A DNA stretch of 62,856 nucleotides. Source: Streptomyces mayonensis. Its GTDB lineage: Bacteria > Actinomycetota > Actinomycetes > Streptomycetales > Streptomycetaceae. The notes under the pieces were generated by a model that was given only the letters and a program-made list of their open reading frames with translations, made no database searches and was not told the DNA's origin. The DNA lies in the NCBI RefSeq assembly GCF_018982965.1, contig NZ_JACBYP010000041.1, positions 1-62,856 of the forward strand, given 5' to 3'. Position 1 is the first letter of the stretch; every line of letters starts with the position of its first letter. The position numbers and the translations under genes are program-made. Of this stretch, positions 16,008 to 23,658 are shown piece after piece.

Positions 16008-17264
16008 ATGACCAGCACTGCCGACACAGACGTACGTCCTATCACCGAGGCCGAGGTGCCCGACTGGAACCGGGCTCTGAACACCGGGTTCCTGCAGCCG
16101 CCCGCCGTGGGAGCGGAGCAGTTGGAGGCCCGTCGGCGGCAGTTCGTGCCCGGGCGGCTGCTGGGCGCCTTCGACGGCGACCGCTGTGTGGCCACCTTCC
16201 GCTCCTTCGACCAGGAGCTGACCGCCGTCGGCGGCGCCCCCGTCCAGGCCGACGCCATCTCCAACGTGACCGTCACCGCGACCCACCGCCGCCGCGGCCT
16301 GCTGACGCGGATGATGGCGCAGGACCTGGCCGCCGCCAAGGACCGAGGGGACGTCGTCGCGACGCTGATCGCGGCCGAGTACCCGATCTACGGCCGGTAC
16401 GGCTTCGGGCCCGCCACCACCATGACCGAGTGGACGGTCGACGTGCCCAGGGCCGGCCTCGACCGGCGCTGGGCCGCCCCGGAGGACGGCGGACGGATCG
16501 ACCTCGTGGACGGCGCGGACGTCCGCAAGCTCGGCCCCGAACTGCACGAGCGGCTGCGCCGGGTCCAGCCGGGCGCGGTCAGCCGGGACGAGCTGTGGTG
16601 GCAGTCCCGGACCGGCGCGGTGAACCTGCAGGGCACCCCGTGGACCGAGCCCTTCTACGCCCTGTACCGCTCGGCGGACGGGGACGTCCGGGGCCTGGCC
16701 TCCTACCGGACCGACGACCACTGGGGCGACGCCAAGCAGCCGCTGAACACGGCGAGCGTCGACTGGCTGCTGGCCCTGACGCCGGACGCCGAGCGCGCGC
16801 TCTGGCGCTTCCTCTGCTCGATCGACTGGATCATGACGGTGAAGAGCGGCTGGCGGGCCCCGGACGACCTGCTCCCGCACCTTCTGCCGGACCCGCGGGC
16901 CGCGCGGATCACCACGCAGGCGGACTGGCTGTGGGTGCGGATCCTGGACGTCGTACGGGCGCTGGAGGCGCGGACGTACGAGGGGCAGGGGTCGCTGGTA
17001 CTGGAGGTCGTGGACCGCGGCGGGCTGACCGGCGGGCGGTGGCGGCTGGAGGCGGGCGAGGACGGGGCGTCGTGCGTGCCGACCACCGAGAGCGCCGGCC
17101 TCGTGCTCGACGTGGCCGAGCTCGCGGCACTGTGGCTGGGTGACGAGTCGGCCGTTCGGCTGGCCGCGCTCGGCCGGGTGCGGGAAGAACGAGCGGGCGC
17201 CGCCCGTGTGGTCGACGCCCTGCTGCGTACGTCCAGGCGGCCTTGGTGCCCGGACATGTTCTGA
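16008..17264 (+). CDS. Eis-like GNAT N-acetyltransferase
   Basis: 418 residues, close to mycobacterial Eis (about 400). The first GNAT domain has VTVTATHRRRGLLTRMM, the acetyl-CoA loop (V/I)xxxxRxxG(L). A second GNAT-like domain and a C-terminal sterol-carrier-like domain follow. The chain ends in CPDMF; in Eis the C-terminal carboxylate is the catalytic base, and a terminal Phe is also found there. It may acetylate aminoglycosides or lysines, which cannot be told from sequence. TACCGT lies 7 bases before the ATG, so the start is probably leaderless. Confidence 0.85.
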   Translation: MTSTADTDVRPITEAEVPDWNRALNTGFLQPPAVGAEQLEARRRQFVPGRLLGAFDGDRCVATFRSFDQELTAVGGAPVQADAISNVTVTATHRRRGLLTRMMAQDLAAAKDRGDVVATLIAAEYPIYGRYGFGPATTMTEWTVDVPRAGLDRRWAAPEDGGRIDLVDGADVRKLGPELHERLRRVQPGAVSRDELWWQSRTGAVNLQGTPWTEPFYALYRSADGDVRGLASYRTDDHWGDAKQPLNTASVDWLLALTPDAERALWRFLCSIDWIMTVKSGWRAPDDLLPHLLPDPRAARITTQADWLWVRILDVVRALEARTYEGQGSLVLEVVDRGGLTGGRWRLEAGEDGASCVPTTESAGLVLDVAELAALWLGDESAVRLAALGRVREERAGAARVVDALLRTSRRPWCPDMF

Positions 17265-17332
17265 GTCGGCTCCCTTCTGCCGGTGACGGTGGCTGTGCGC
17301 ATCCGTAGCGCTTACCGCGACCTGCTTCTTCA

Positions 17333-17411
17333 GCAGTTGTGCAGTTGTGCAGTTGTGCTCTTCGGTTGTGCTCTTCAGTTGTGGTTGTGGTTGTGGTTGT
17401 GGTTGTTGTGC
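17333..17411. repeat. GT-rich low-complexity tandem repeat
   Basis: Repeats of CAGTTGTG (about three), then CTCTTCGGTTGTG-type units, then TTGTGG about five times fill the gap between the Eis-like gene and the small membrane gene. There is no open frame or clear hairpin. Confidence 0.8.
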
Positions 17412-17478
17412 GTGGTGCGACTGTCTGTCCGGGCTCCAGGCTCCCCTCCGGAACGGGGCCCGGACGACAGTGTGCCGG

Positions 17479-17664
17479 TCAGCCGGACTGGGCGAGCAGC
17501 ATCACGAGGATCACCGCCCCCACACCGCCGATCATGGTGTTCTTCGCCTTGATGCCGACGGACAGCGCGACGAACGCGATGATGCCCATCGGCCCGTACT
17601 TCCACTGCACGAGTTGCTCGAACCCTATGGCCAGAGCGGCGACGACGATGGCGATGAGCGGCAT
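17479..17664 (-). CDS. Small membrane protein of the devE module (61 aa)
   Basis: 61 residues: an N-terminal helix (PLIAIVVAALAIGFEQLVQ), the motif VQWKYGPMGI, a second helix, the IKAKNTM motif, and a third hydrophobic stretch. The same pattern (FEQ-VQWKYG-IGIKAK) occurs in the 62-aa protein at 18748-18936, so the two are paralogues. GGGGGA precedes the ATG. It is divergent from devE, and the AAGTTGG palindrome lies 57 bases upstream of it. The function is unknown. Confidence 0.75.
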   Translation of the reverse strand: MPLIAIVVAALAIGFEQLVQWKYGPMGIIAFVALSVGIKAKNTMIGGVGAVILVMLLAQSG

Positions 17665-17720
17665 GGTGTCCCCCTGTTCACCGTGGTGGCCAACCCCCGG
17701 AAGGTTTGACCACGTTGCTC

Positions 17721-17737
17721 AAGTTGGCTGCCAACTT
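17721..17737. promoter_or_regulatory. Palindromic operator AAGTTGGCTGCCAACTT
   Basis: A perfect 7-bp inverted repeat with a 3-base centre lies between the divergent small membrane gene and devE. A near-identical palindrome is found at 19069-19085 in front of devA. I infer it is the DevA/DevE (GntR-type) binding site. Confidence 0.6.
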
Positions 17738-17776
17738 CTCTGTACTTATCTCCGCTTGGAAGCGTCTCATAACCAC

Positions 17777-17823
17777 CTTCTCGCGAACTGCCGAAAGATG
17801 GCGAGAAGTTGTAGGGTTTGGTC
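17777..17823 (+). promoter_or_regulatory. devE promoter with inverted repeat
   Basis: CTTCTCGC (17777-17784) and GCGAGAAG (17801-17808) form a perfect inverted repeat with 16 bases between. The -10-like TAGGGT (17812-17817) follows, 6 bases before the GTG. The block GAAGTTGTAG-GTTTGGTCGTG is shared with devA, so both start codons are leaderless and under the same promoter type. Confidence 0.6.
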
Positions 17824-19050
17824 GTGGAGCCGGAACACGCCCCCGTCAACGGGCGGAAGAGACCGCAGCCGCCACAGACAACACATCGCGAGGTGGCCGA
17901 CGAACTGCGCGCCCGGATCAGGTCCGGACGGTTGCAGCCGGGGCAGCGCATGCCCACGCAGGCGCAGTTGGCCGAGGAGTTCGGCGTGGAGCGCGGTACC
18001 GTCCGCCAGGCGCTGCGCATCCTGCAGTCGGAACGTCTGCTCACCAACGTGTCCAAGGGGAGCCCCGCGACCGTCGCACCCGACCCGCACGGCCCCCGGG
18101 CCGGTCCGCAGGCCCGTCCGATGCCCACCACGGTCGCCCTCGGTGCCCGGGTGGCGCAGGCCTTCGCCGCCCCGCACGTGGAGATCGACGCGCTGTGTCT
18201 GACCTCGGTCTCCCTCACCCTCGCCATCGGGGAGCCGTTGGGGCAGATCCACGCGGGGCGACTGAAACCGGCCAAGATCGACGTCCGGGTGCTGCTGCCG
18301 AGCCGGGACATAGACCTCGCCTTCCCGGTGGCGGTGTCCGGCGGCGGCGGCGCGGTCGGCGACCCGGTGCACGAGGGGTGGCTGGCGATGCGCAACGCCC
18401 AGGCGCGGGTGCTGCGGCACAGCCTGCTGAGCCTGCGCGCCACCCACGGCATCGACGTACGGGTCTCCTTCCGGGCGCTGCCCTTCACCCCGCCCGTGAA
18501 GCTCTACGTGCTCAACGGCTCCGAGGCCCTGTTCGCCTACTACACCCTGAGCCGACGTGAACAGGAGGTCGGCCGGGAGCAGTTGGAGATGTACGACGCG
18601 GAGGGCATCCGGTCGACGCTGTTCGCCTTCGAGCAGAGCGGTGGCCTGCGCGACGGTGTGTTCGTGAAGCAGTCCCGGCTGTGGTTCGAGGCGTTGTGGG
18701 GGACGATCAGCTCCGAGCTGGTGCTCGGCACCCGGCCGTCCCCGGCGTCACCGCGTGGGACCCGCGACCAGGAGGGCCAGCAGGACCGCGCCGGCGGAGC
18801 TGACGGAGGGGCTCTTGGCCTTGATGCCGATGGTGAGCAGGAGCAGGCCGACGATGCCGGTGGCACCGTACTTCCACTGGACGATCTGCTCGAAGGCGAT
18901 GACGAAGACCGCGGAGACCAGGGCGAGGACGGGCATGGTCTTCCCCCCTTCGGGAAGTTCGGGGAGTTCGGAGGGCTTGGAAGGCTCGGAGGGCTCGGAG
19001 GGCTCGGGGACTTCGGGAAGTTCGAGGAGCCGGGGAAGTCGGGAGGGTAA
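17824..19050 (+). CDS. devE: DevE, GntR-family (DevA subfamily) regulator with C-terminal extension
   Basis: 408 residues; leaderless GTG start. The winged helix (about 20-80) is REVADELRARIRSGRLQPGQ, then RMPTQAQLAEEFGVERGTVR. The ligand domain up to about residue 302 aligns with DevA along its whole length (MRNAQARVL, RALPFTPPVKLYVLNG). In S. coelicolor devE is the paralogue of devA in aerial development. Here the frame continues about 105 codons beyond the DevA end, fully antisense to the small membrane gene at 18748-18936, and the tail is a Gly-hydrophobic repeat. The extension may be a lost stop; this should be checked in relatives. Confidence 0.85.
   Translation: MEPEHAPVNGRKRPQPPQTTHREVADELRARIRSGRLQPGQRMPTQAQLAEEFGVERGTVRQALRILQSERLLTNVSKGSPATVAPDPHGPRAGPQARPMPTTVALGARVAQAFAAPHVEIDALCLTSVSLTLAIGEPLGQIHAGRLKPAKIDVRVLLPSRDIDLAFPVAVSGGGGAVGDPVHEGWLAMRNAQARVLRHSLLSLRATHGIDVRVSFRALPFTPPVKLYVLNGSEALFAYYTLSRREQEVGREQLEMYDAEGIRSTLFAFEQSGGLRDGVFVKQSRLWFEALWGTISSELVLGTRPSPASPRGTRDQEGQQDRAGGADGGALGLDADGEQEQADDAGGTVLPLDDLLEGDDEDRGDQGEDGHGLPPFGKFGEFGGLGRLGGLGGLGDFGKFEEPGKSGG
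18748..18936 (-). CDS. Small membrane protein of the devA module (62 aa)
   Basis: 62 residues, paralogue of the protein at 17479-17664: FEQIVQWKYG at about 16-25, IGIKAKS at about 37-43, and three hydrophobic stretches. GGGGGGAAG lies just before the ATG. The gene lies inside the antisense of the 3' end of devE. The conserved protein pattern on this strand shows that this is the coding strand. Confidence 0.72.
   Translation of the reverse strand: MPVLALVSAVFVIAFEQIVQWKYGATGIVGLLLLTIGIKAKSPSVSSAGAVLLALLVAGPTR
18952..19041. repeat. 9-bp minisatellite (GGAGGGCTC type), 8 clear units plus 2 decayed
   Basis: Consecutive 9-mers such as GGGAAGTTC, GGAGGGCTT and GGAGGGCTC run upstream of the 62-aa membrane protein gene and through the end of devE, where they encode Gly-Phe/Leu-Gly triplets. 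The repeat covers the small gene's promoter region. Confidence 0.85.
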
Positions 19051-19068
19051 ACTTCCACCAACCGATCC

Positions 19069-19085
19069 AAGTTGGCAACCAACTC
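19069..19085. promoter_or_regulatory. Palindromic operator upstream of devA
   Basis: AAGTTGGCAACCAACTC has 6-bp arms (AGTTGG/CCAACT) and matches the site at 17721-17737 in 14 of 17 positions. It lies between the 62-aa membrane protein gene and devA. Confidence 0.6.
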
Positions 19086-19110
19086 CACCTAGGTTGTCCC
19101 CACTTGGCTG

Positions 19111-19171
19111 CTACCTATAAACAAGTTTCAAACAACTCCCTATAGGTAGGTCGAAGTTGTAGCGTTTGGTC
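19111..19171 (+). promoter_or_regulatory. devA promoter with 9-bp inverted repeat
   Basis: CTACCTATA (19111-19119) and TATAGGTAG (19141-19149) are perfect inverted repeats 21 bases apart. The -10-like TAGCGT (19160-19165) follows, 6 bases before the GTG of devA. The arrangement parallels the devE promoter. Confidence 0.6.
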
Positions 19172-20041
19172 GTGACCCAGGAGAACGTGTCCGTGAACGG
19201 CAGCAGAAGGCTCTCGTCCCAGGAGATCGCCGAGGTCCTGCGGGAGCGGATCCGCGGGGGAGACCTCAAGGCGGGCGACCGGCTGCCCACGCAGGCCGAG
19301 CTGGCCGAGGAGTTCGGCGTCGAGCGCGGCACCGTCCGCCAGGCGCTGCGGGCGCTCCAGGAGGACGGCCTGCTCACCAACGTCAGCAAGGGCAGCCCGC
19401 CCCGCATCGCCGAGCCCGCCGCGCCGCGCGCCGAGCCGCAGCCGACGATGGTCTCGCTCGGGCCGCGCCTCGCGGAGGCGTTCGCGGCGCCGCGCGTGCG
19501 GGTCGACGTCGTCTGCCACACCTCGGAGACGCTGATGCTGGCCCTCAGCGAGCCGCTCCGCCTGATCCACGAGGACCGAGTCCGCCCGGAGGCCATCGAG
19601 TTCCGCGTCCTGATGCCCTCGCGCGACATCCCGCTGGCCTTCCCCGTCCTGGTCGAGGACGAGGAGGACGACCCCCTCCACCAGCGCTGGCTGGAGATGC
19701 GCAACGCCCAGGCCCGGGTCCTCCAGCACAACCTGCACGCCGTGCGCTCCACCCACCGCATCGACGTGCGCATCGCCTTCCGCGCCCTGCCGTTCACCCC
19801 GCCGACCAAGCTGTACCTGCTCAACGGCGAGGAGGCCCTGCTCGGCTACTACATGCTGACCCGCCGCGAGGAGGAGTACGAGAGCCGGACGCTGGAGATG
19901 TACGACGCCCTCGGCTCGCAGTCGCTGCTGTTCTCGTTCCTGAAGCGCGCGGGTCACCGGGACGGAGTGTTCGTGGAGGAATCACAGAAGTGGTTCGACG
20001 CCCTCTGGGAAACCATCACCACGGACATGACACTCTCCTAG
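19172..20041 (+). CDS. devA: DevA, GntR-family developmental regulator
   Basis: 289 residues, leaderless GTG. The winged helix EIAEVLRERIRGGDLKAGDR, then LPTQAELAEEFGVERGTVRQ, is followed by the DevA-type C-terminal domain (RALPFTPPTKLYLLNG, GYYMLTRREEE). In S. coelicolor devA is needed for normal aerial hyphae and spores, and is autoregulated. It shares its last base with the first base of devB (TAGTG), so the two are translationally coupled. Confidence 0.92.
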   Translation: MTQENVSVNGSRRLSSQEIAEVLRERIRGGDLKAGDRLPTQAELAEEFGVERGTVRQALRALQEDGLLTNVSKGSPPRIAEPAAPRAEPQPTMVSLGPRLAEAFAAPRVRVDVVCHTSETLMLALSEPLRLIHEDRVRPEAIEFRVLMPSRDIPLAFPVLVEDEEDDPLHQRWLEMRNAQARVLQHNLHAVRSTHRIDVRIAFRALPFTPPTKLYLLNGEEALLGYYMLTRREEEYESRTLEMYDALGSQSLLFSFLKRAGHRDGVFVEESQKWFDALWETITTDMTLS

Positions 20042-20793
20042 TGACCTCCGACACGGAACAGACGGAACCGGTGGCCGGGCGCCACCCCGGCCTGCGGGAG
20101 CTGGTCGTGGGCGCCCGCGTGGTCCTGTGGGACTTCGACGGCCCGATCTGCAGACTGTTCGCCGGCTACTCCGCGGACCGGGTGGCGGGCGAACTGGTCG
20201 ACTGGCTGGAGGGCCAGGGCCTCAAGGGCCTGCTGACCCGGGAGGAGCAGGTCCACCCGGACCCGCACGTACTGCTGGGCGCGGTCAACCGCAGGCGCCA
20301 CCGCAGCGACCTGGTCGCCGACTTCGAGGAACGCCTCACCCGGGAGGAACTCCGCGCCGTGGCCACCGCCTGGCCGACGGCGTACGCCGACGCGCTGATC
20401 CGCACCTGGTCGGCGCTCGGGGTGGGACTGGCGGTCACGACCAACAACGCGCCGCGCGTGGTGGGCGAGTACCTCGCCGGCCGGCATCTGCTGGACTGCT
20501 TCGCCCCGCACATCTACGGCCGTACCCGGGACCTGCACCTGCTCAAGCCCGACCCGTACTGCCTCAACCGCGCCCTCAGCGCGATGGGTGTCGCCCCCGA
20601 CCGGGCGCTGATGGTCGGCGACTCCCCCTCCGACCTGACCGCCGCCCGCCGCGCCGGCGTGCCGTTCCTGGGTTACGCGGGGGGCGAGCAGAAGGCGAAG
20701 GCGCTGAGGCAGGCGGGCGCGGACACGGTCGTGGAGTCGCTGGAGCCGGTACTGAAGCTGCTCTGGGAGAACGCGGCGCACACCGGAGCCTGA
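20041..20793 (+). CDS. devB: DevB, HAD-superfamily phosphatase
   Basis: 250 residues. HAD motif I is VVLWDFDGPICRLF (about 26-39), motif II TTNNAPR near 140, and motif III VGDSPSDLTAARRAG near 200. It is similar to phosphoglycolate phosphatases. It is cotranscribed with devA in S. coelicolor, where loss also affects development. The GTG start overlaps the devA stop. Confidence 0.9.
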   Translation: MTSDTEQTEPVAGRHPGLRELVVGARVVLWDFDGPICRLFAGYSADRVAGELVDWLEGQGLKGLLTREEQVHPDPHVLLGAVNRRRHRSDLVADFEERLTREELRAVATAWPTAYADALIRTWSALGVGLAVTTNNAPRVVGEYLAGRHLLDCFAPHIYGRTRDLHLLKPDPYCLNRALSAMGVAPDRALMVGDSPSDLTAARRAGVPFLGYAGGEQKAKALRQAGADTVVESLEPVLKLLWENAAHTGA

Positions 20794-20985
20794 CCACCGC
20801 CGACGCGCCTTTCGAACGCCGCCGCCCGCCGCCGCCCGATTCGGCCCGACTCGGCCCGACTCCGCTCGGGTGTGCGCCGGTTCGCCCGGGGCGGGGACGG
20901 GGGTGTCCGGGCGGCCGGGTTCTGCGCCCGTGCCACGGTCCCGTGGAGTAGCGTGCTGCTCTCTTACCCCATTGGCGCCACCGGG

Positions 20986-22083
20986 ATGGGCAGAACGCAC
21001 GCGATGACACCTCAAGCGGTCTCGCCCGCCAGACAGCGGGCCGAAGCGATGAGTGACGGCTCGTCCCTGGTCAGGGGCCCGCTGAAGGGGTACCACCACG
21101 AGACGTACGTGCTCTCGCCGCCCGGCGGGTCGGTGACCGTCAAGCTGCGTGAGCCGCGCTCCACGAGCCTGTGGTTCGACCGCCGCTGCTTCCAGTCCGA
21201 GGAGGAACTGCTCCGGGGCCTGCAGGGGCGCATCGACCGGGTGCCCGGCATCGTCGACGTCGAGGGCATGGGGCTGCAGACGTTCATCGAGGGGCGGACC
21301 CTCGGCGAGCACCGGTGGCGGGGGCGGCCGGTGCCGGACGCGGTGTTCGGGCAGATCGTCGACCTCTTCCGGCAGCTGACGCGGATCACCGCCGGGACCC
21401 TGCGCGTCCAGCGGCGCTGCTCGCCCGAGGACGCCCCGGAGGACGGAGACACCGACGCCTTCCTCAAACGCCTCGTCGTCTTCGTGGAGGAGCAGGTCTA
21501 CGCCGCCAACCGCCCGGTGTTCGGGGGCCTCTTCGCGGAACTCGGCGTACGGGACGAGGCACTCGTCCACCTGGAGAAGAACGTGGCCGGGCTCACCCCG
21601 CGGCCCTTCTGCCTCCTCCACGGCGACCTGCACCGCGAGAACTTCGTCGTCGACCCGCGCGGCGGCCTGTGGACCATCGACTGGGAGCTGGCGATGGTCG
21701 GCGACCCGCTCTACGACCTCGCGACCCACCTCTACCTGATGCGGTACCCGGCCGACCAGGAGGCCCGGATGATCCGTGAGTGGTGCGAGGTCGTGGAGGA
21801 GGTCCGCCCCGGCAGTTCCCGGGCGTGGGAGCACGACCTGCCGCTGATCACCGGCTTCAAACGGGCGCAGTCCCTCTACACGGACACCGTCCGCGCCGCG
21901 CTGTCCCTGCGGGAGGGAACGGGTTTCCGCTGGGCCGCCCTCCCGCGGGTGGCCGCGAAACTGCAGGGCGCCGTGGCCGCGGCCGCCGGGCCGCTCGGCC
22001 TGGACGCGGTGCCGGGGCGCCGGCAGGTGATGGCCGCGCTGGCCCGCTGGCACCGCGAGACCGCCGCCCTCCCCGCGGAGTGA
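20986..22083 (+). CDS. Aminoglycoside-phosphotransferase-like kinase
   Basis: 365 residues if ATG 20986 is used; ATG 21004 is the other option and neither has a strong ribosome-binding site. Kinase motifs are clear: LLHGDLHRENFVV (HGDxxxxN catalytic loop) and WTIDWELAMVGDPLYDLA (metal-binding Asp). The N-lobe is short (TVKLREPR). It is a small-molecule kinase of the APH/choline kinase fold; the substrate is unknown. It is close after devB on the same strand. Confidence 0.82.
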   Translation: MGRTHAMTPQAVSPARQRAEAMSDGSSLVRGPLKGYHHETYVLSPPGGSVTVKLREPRSTSLWFDRRCFQSEEELLRGLQGRIDRVPGIVDVEGMGLQTFIEGRTLGEHRWRGRPVPDAVFGQIVDLFRQLTRITAGTLRVQRRCSPEDAPEDGDTDAFLKRLVVFVEEQVYAANRPVFGGLFAELGVRDEALVHLEKNVAGLTPRPFCLLHGDLHRENFVVDPRGGLWTIDWELAMVGDPLYDLATHLYLMRYPADQEARMIREWCEVVEEVRPGSSRAWEHDLPLITGFKRAQSLYTDTVRAALSLREGTGFRWAALPRVAAKLQGAVAAAAGPLGLDAVPGRRQVMAALARWHRETAALPAE

Positions 22084-22084
22084 C

Positions 22085-22378
22085 CGCCCCGACCCGTGCC
22101 TGAGCGGCCCCTGCGAGGCGCTAGCCTTCCGGCTGCGGGAGGCGCTGGATGCGGCCGGGGTCCCGGCCGCGGGGCCCGAGGCGCTGGACGCCAGGGTGGC
22201 CGTCGTCCCGGCGGGCCTCGTCAAAGGGCTGGAGTACGACCACGTCGTCGCCGTCGAACCGGCGGCGATCACCGAGGCGGAGGGCCCCGGAGGGCGCGGC
22301 CTGCACCGCCTCTACGTGGTCCTCACCCGCGCGGTGTCACACCTGGACGTGGTGCACGCGCGCCCGCTGCCCTTCTGA
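22085..22378 (+). pseudogene. Remnant of a UvrD/HelD-type helicase C-terminus
   Basis: In one frame without a proper start, the sequence reads LAFRLREALDAAG, then GLVKGLEYDHVVAVEPAAI and LYVVLTRAVSHLDVV to a stop. These are motifs V-VI of superfamily 1 helicases (KGLEFD, LYVALTRA), closest to HelD/HelR ends. The 600 or so residues that should precede it are absent; the kinase gene ends just upstream. I call it a truncated pseudogene left by a deletion. Confidence 0.75.
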
Positions 22379-22407
22379 CACTCCTCGGTGCGCCGCCGGG
22401 CTCCCCG

Positions 22408-23550
22408 TCAGTGGGCCAGGTGGCGCACCGGTGCGGGGAGGTCCGCGTCGCTGCGGACCCGTACGGCGAGGCGCTCGATGGACTTGAGTGCGCTGACCAC
22501 GTCCTCGCTGCGGACGTCGAAGGGCATGGAGTGGATCGTCTCGCCCTCGGCGGTGGCCGCGTCGGCGACCTGCTTCAGGGCCGCCTCGTCGTCGACCGAG
22601 AGCCCGACCTCGGTGAGGGTGGTGGGCAGGCCGACCCGGGTCGTGAACGTGATGAAGTCCCGGATGTCACCGGCCGGCGCGCCCTCCAGGACGAGCTGGG
22701 TCAGCGACCCGATGTTCACCTTCTGGCCGTGTGCCAGGCCGTGGGTGTCCGGGACGGCGGTCAGGCCGTTGTGGATCGCGTGGGCGGCGGCCAGACCGCC
22801 GGACTCGAAGCCCAGACCCGACAGCAGCGTGTTGGCCTCGATGACCTTCTCCACGGCGGGGGTCACGGTGTTGTCCGTGACCGCGTCGATCGCGGGCAGC
22901 GCGTTCTCCCACAGGACGTCCCAGCTCAGCTGGGCCAGCGCGGTGCCGGTGAGCGTGGGCAGGCCGCCGGCCATCGTCGCCGAGTTCGACCGTGCGGTGG
23001 CGCGGGCCTCCAGCCAGGTGGCGAGCGCGTCCCCCACGCCGGCCACGAGCGTGGCGACCGGCGCGTTGGCGACCACCTGGGAGTCGACCAGGACGAGGTC
23101 GGGATTGCGGGGGAAGAAGCGGTACTCCTCGAACGCGCCGCTCTCGGTGTAGATCACGGAGAGCGCGCTGCACGGCGCGTCGGTGGAGGCGACGGTCGGG
23201 CAGTTGGCCCAGCGGATCCCGGCGAGGTGCCCGGCGGCCTTGACCGCGTCGATGGTGCTGCCACCGCCCACCGCCACCGCCACGTCGGCCCCGGCGGCCT
23301 CGATGGCGCCGACGAGCCGGTCCACCTCACTGGCGCTCGGTATCCCCGCGGACCGCTCACGGACGGCGGGGAGCCCGGCGGACTTCAGCGAGGCCTCGAC
23401 GTCGTGACCGACCAGGCCCCACACCAGATCGTCGGCGATGATCAGCGGCGACGACCCGAGCGGCTTGAGGTAGTCACCGAGCTGGTGTATCGCTCCCCTG
23501 CCCTGAACGTACCGGCCGGGGCTGATGACGGTACGGAGCGCGCGTGACAT
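22408..23550 (-). CDS. gldA: Glycerol dehydrogenase-like iron/zinc alcohol dehydrogenase
   Basis: 380 residues. NAD-binding VGGGSTIDAVKAAG (about 94-107), STDAPCSALSVIYTESG, the metal-site Asp in VAGVGDALATWLEA, and His in AAHAIHNGLT and THGLAHGQKV define the GldA branch, which oxidises glycerol to dihydroxyacetone. The regulator gene lies 108 bases upstream on the same strand, suggesting control of this enzyme. Confidence 0.88.
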   Translation of the reverse strand: MSRALRTVISPGRYVQGRGAIHQLGDYLKPLGSSPLIIADDLVWGLVGHDVEASLKSAGLPAVRERSAGIPSASEVDRLVGAIEAAGADVAVAVGGGSTIDAVKAAGHLAGIRWANCPTVASTDAPCSALSVIYTESGAFEEYRFFPRNPDLVLVDSQVVANAPVATLVAGVGDALATWLEARATARSNSATMAGGLPTLTGTALAQLSWDVLWENALPAIDAVTDNTVTPAVEKVIEANTLLSGLGFESGGLAAAHAIHNGLTAVPDTHGLAHGQKVNIGSLTQLVLEGAPAGDIRDFITFTTRVGLPTTLTEVGLSVDDEAALKQVADAATAEGETIHSMPFDVRSEDVVSALKSIERLAVRVRSDADLPAPVRHLAH

Positions 23551-23658
23551 GGAATCTCCCGGTGGTGAGTTCGGCTCTCGCCCGAGGCGATGACGCCTGA
23601 AGGCTAGGAGCCGATTTCCAGGAACGACAAGAATCGGCCAGCCGGAAAGGCGCGATTC

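Noticed and set aside
20038..22272. A 744-codon minus-strand frame opposite devB and the kinase gene
   Set aside because: It is antisense to two genes with clear catalytic motifs; no start signal.
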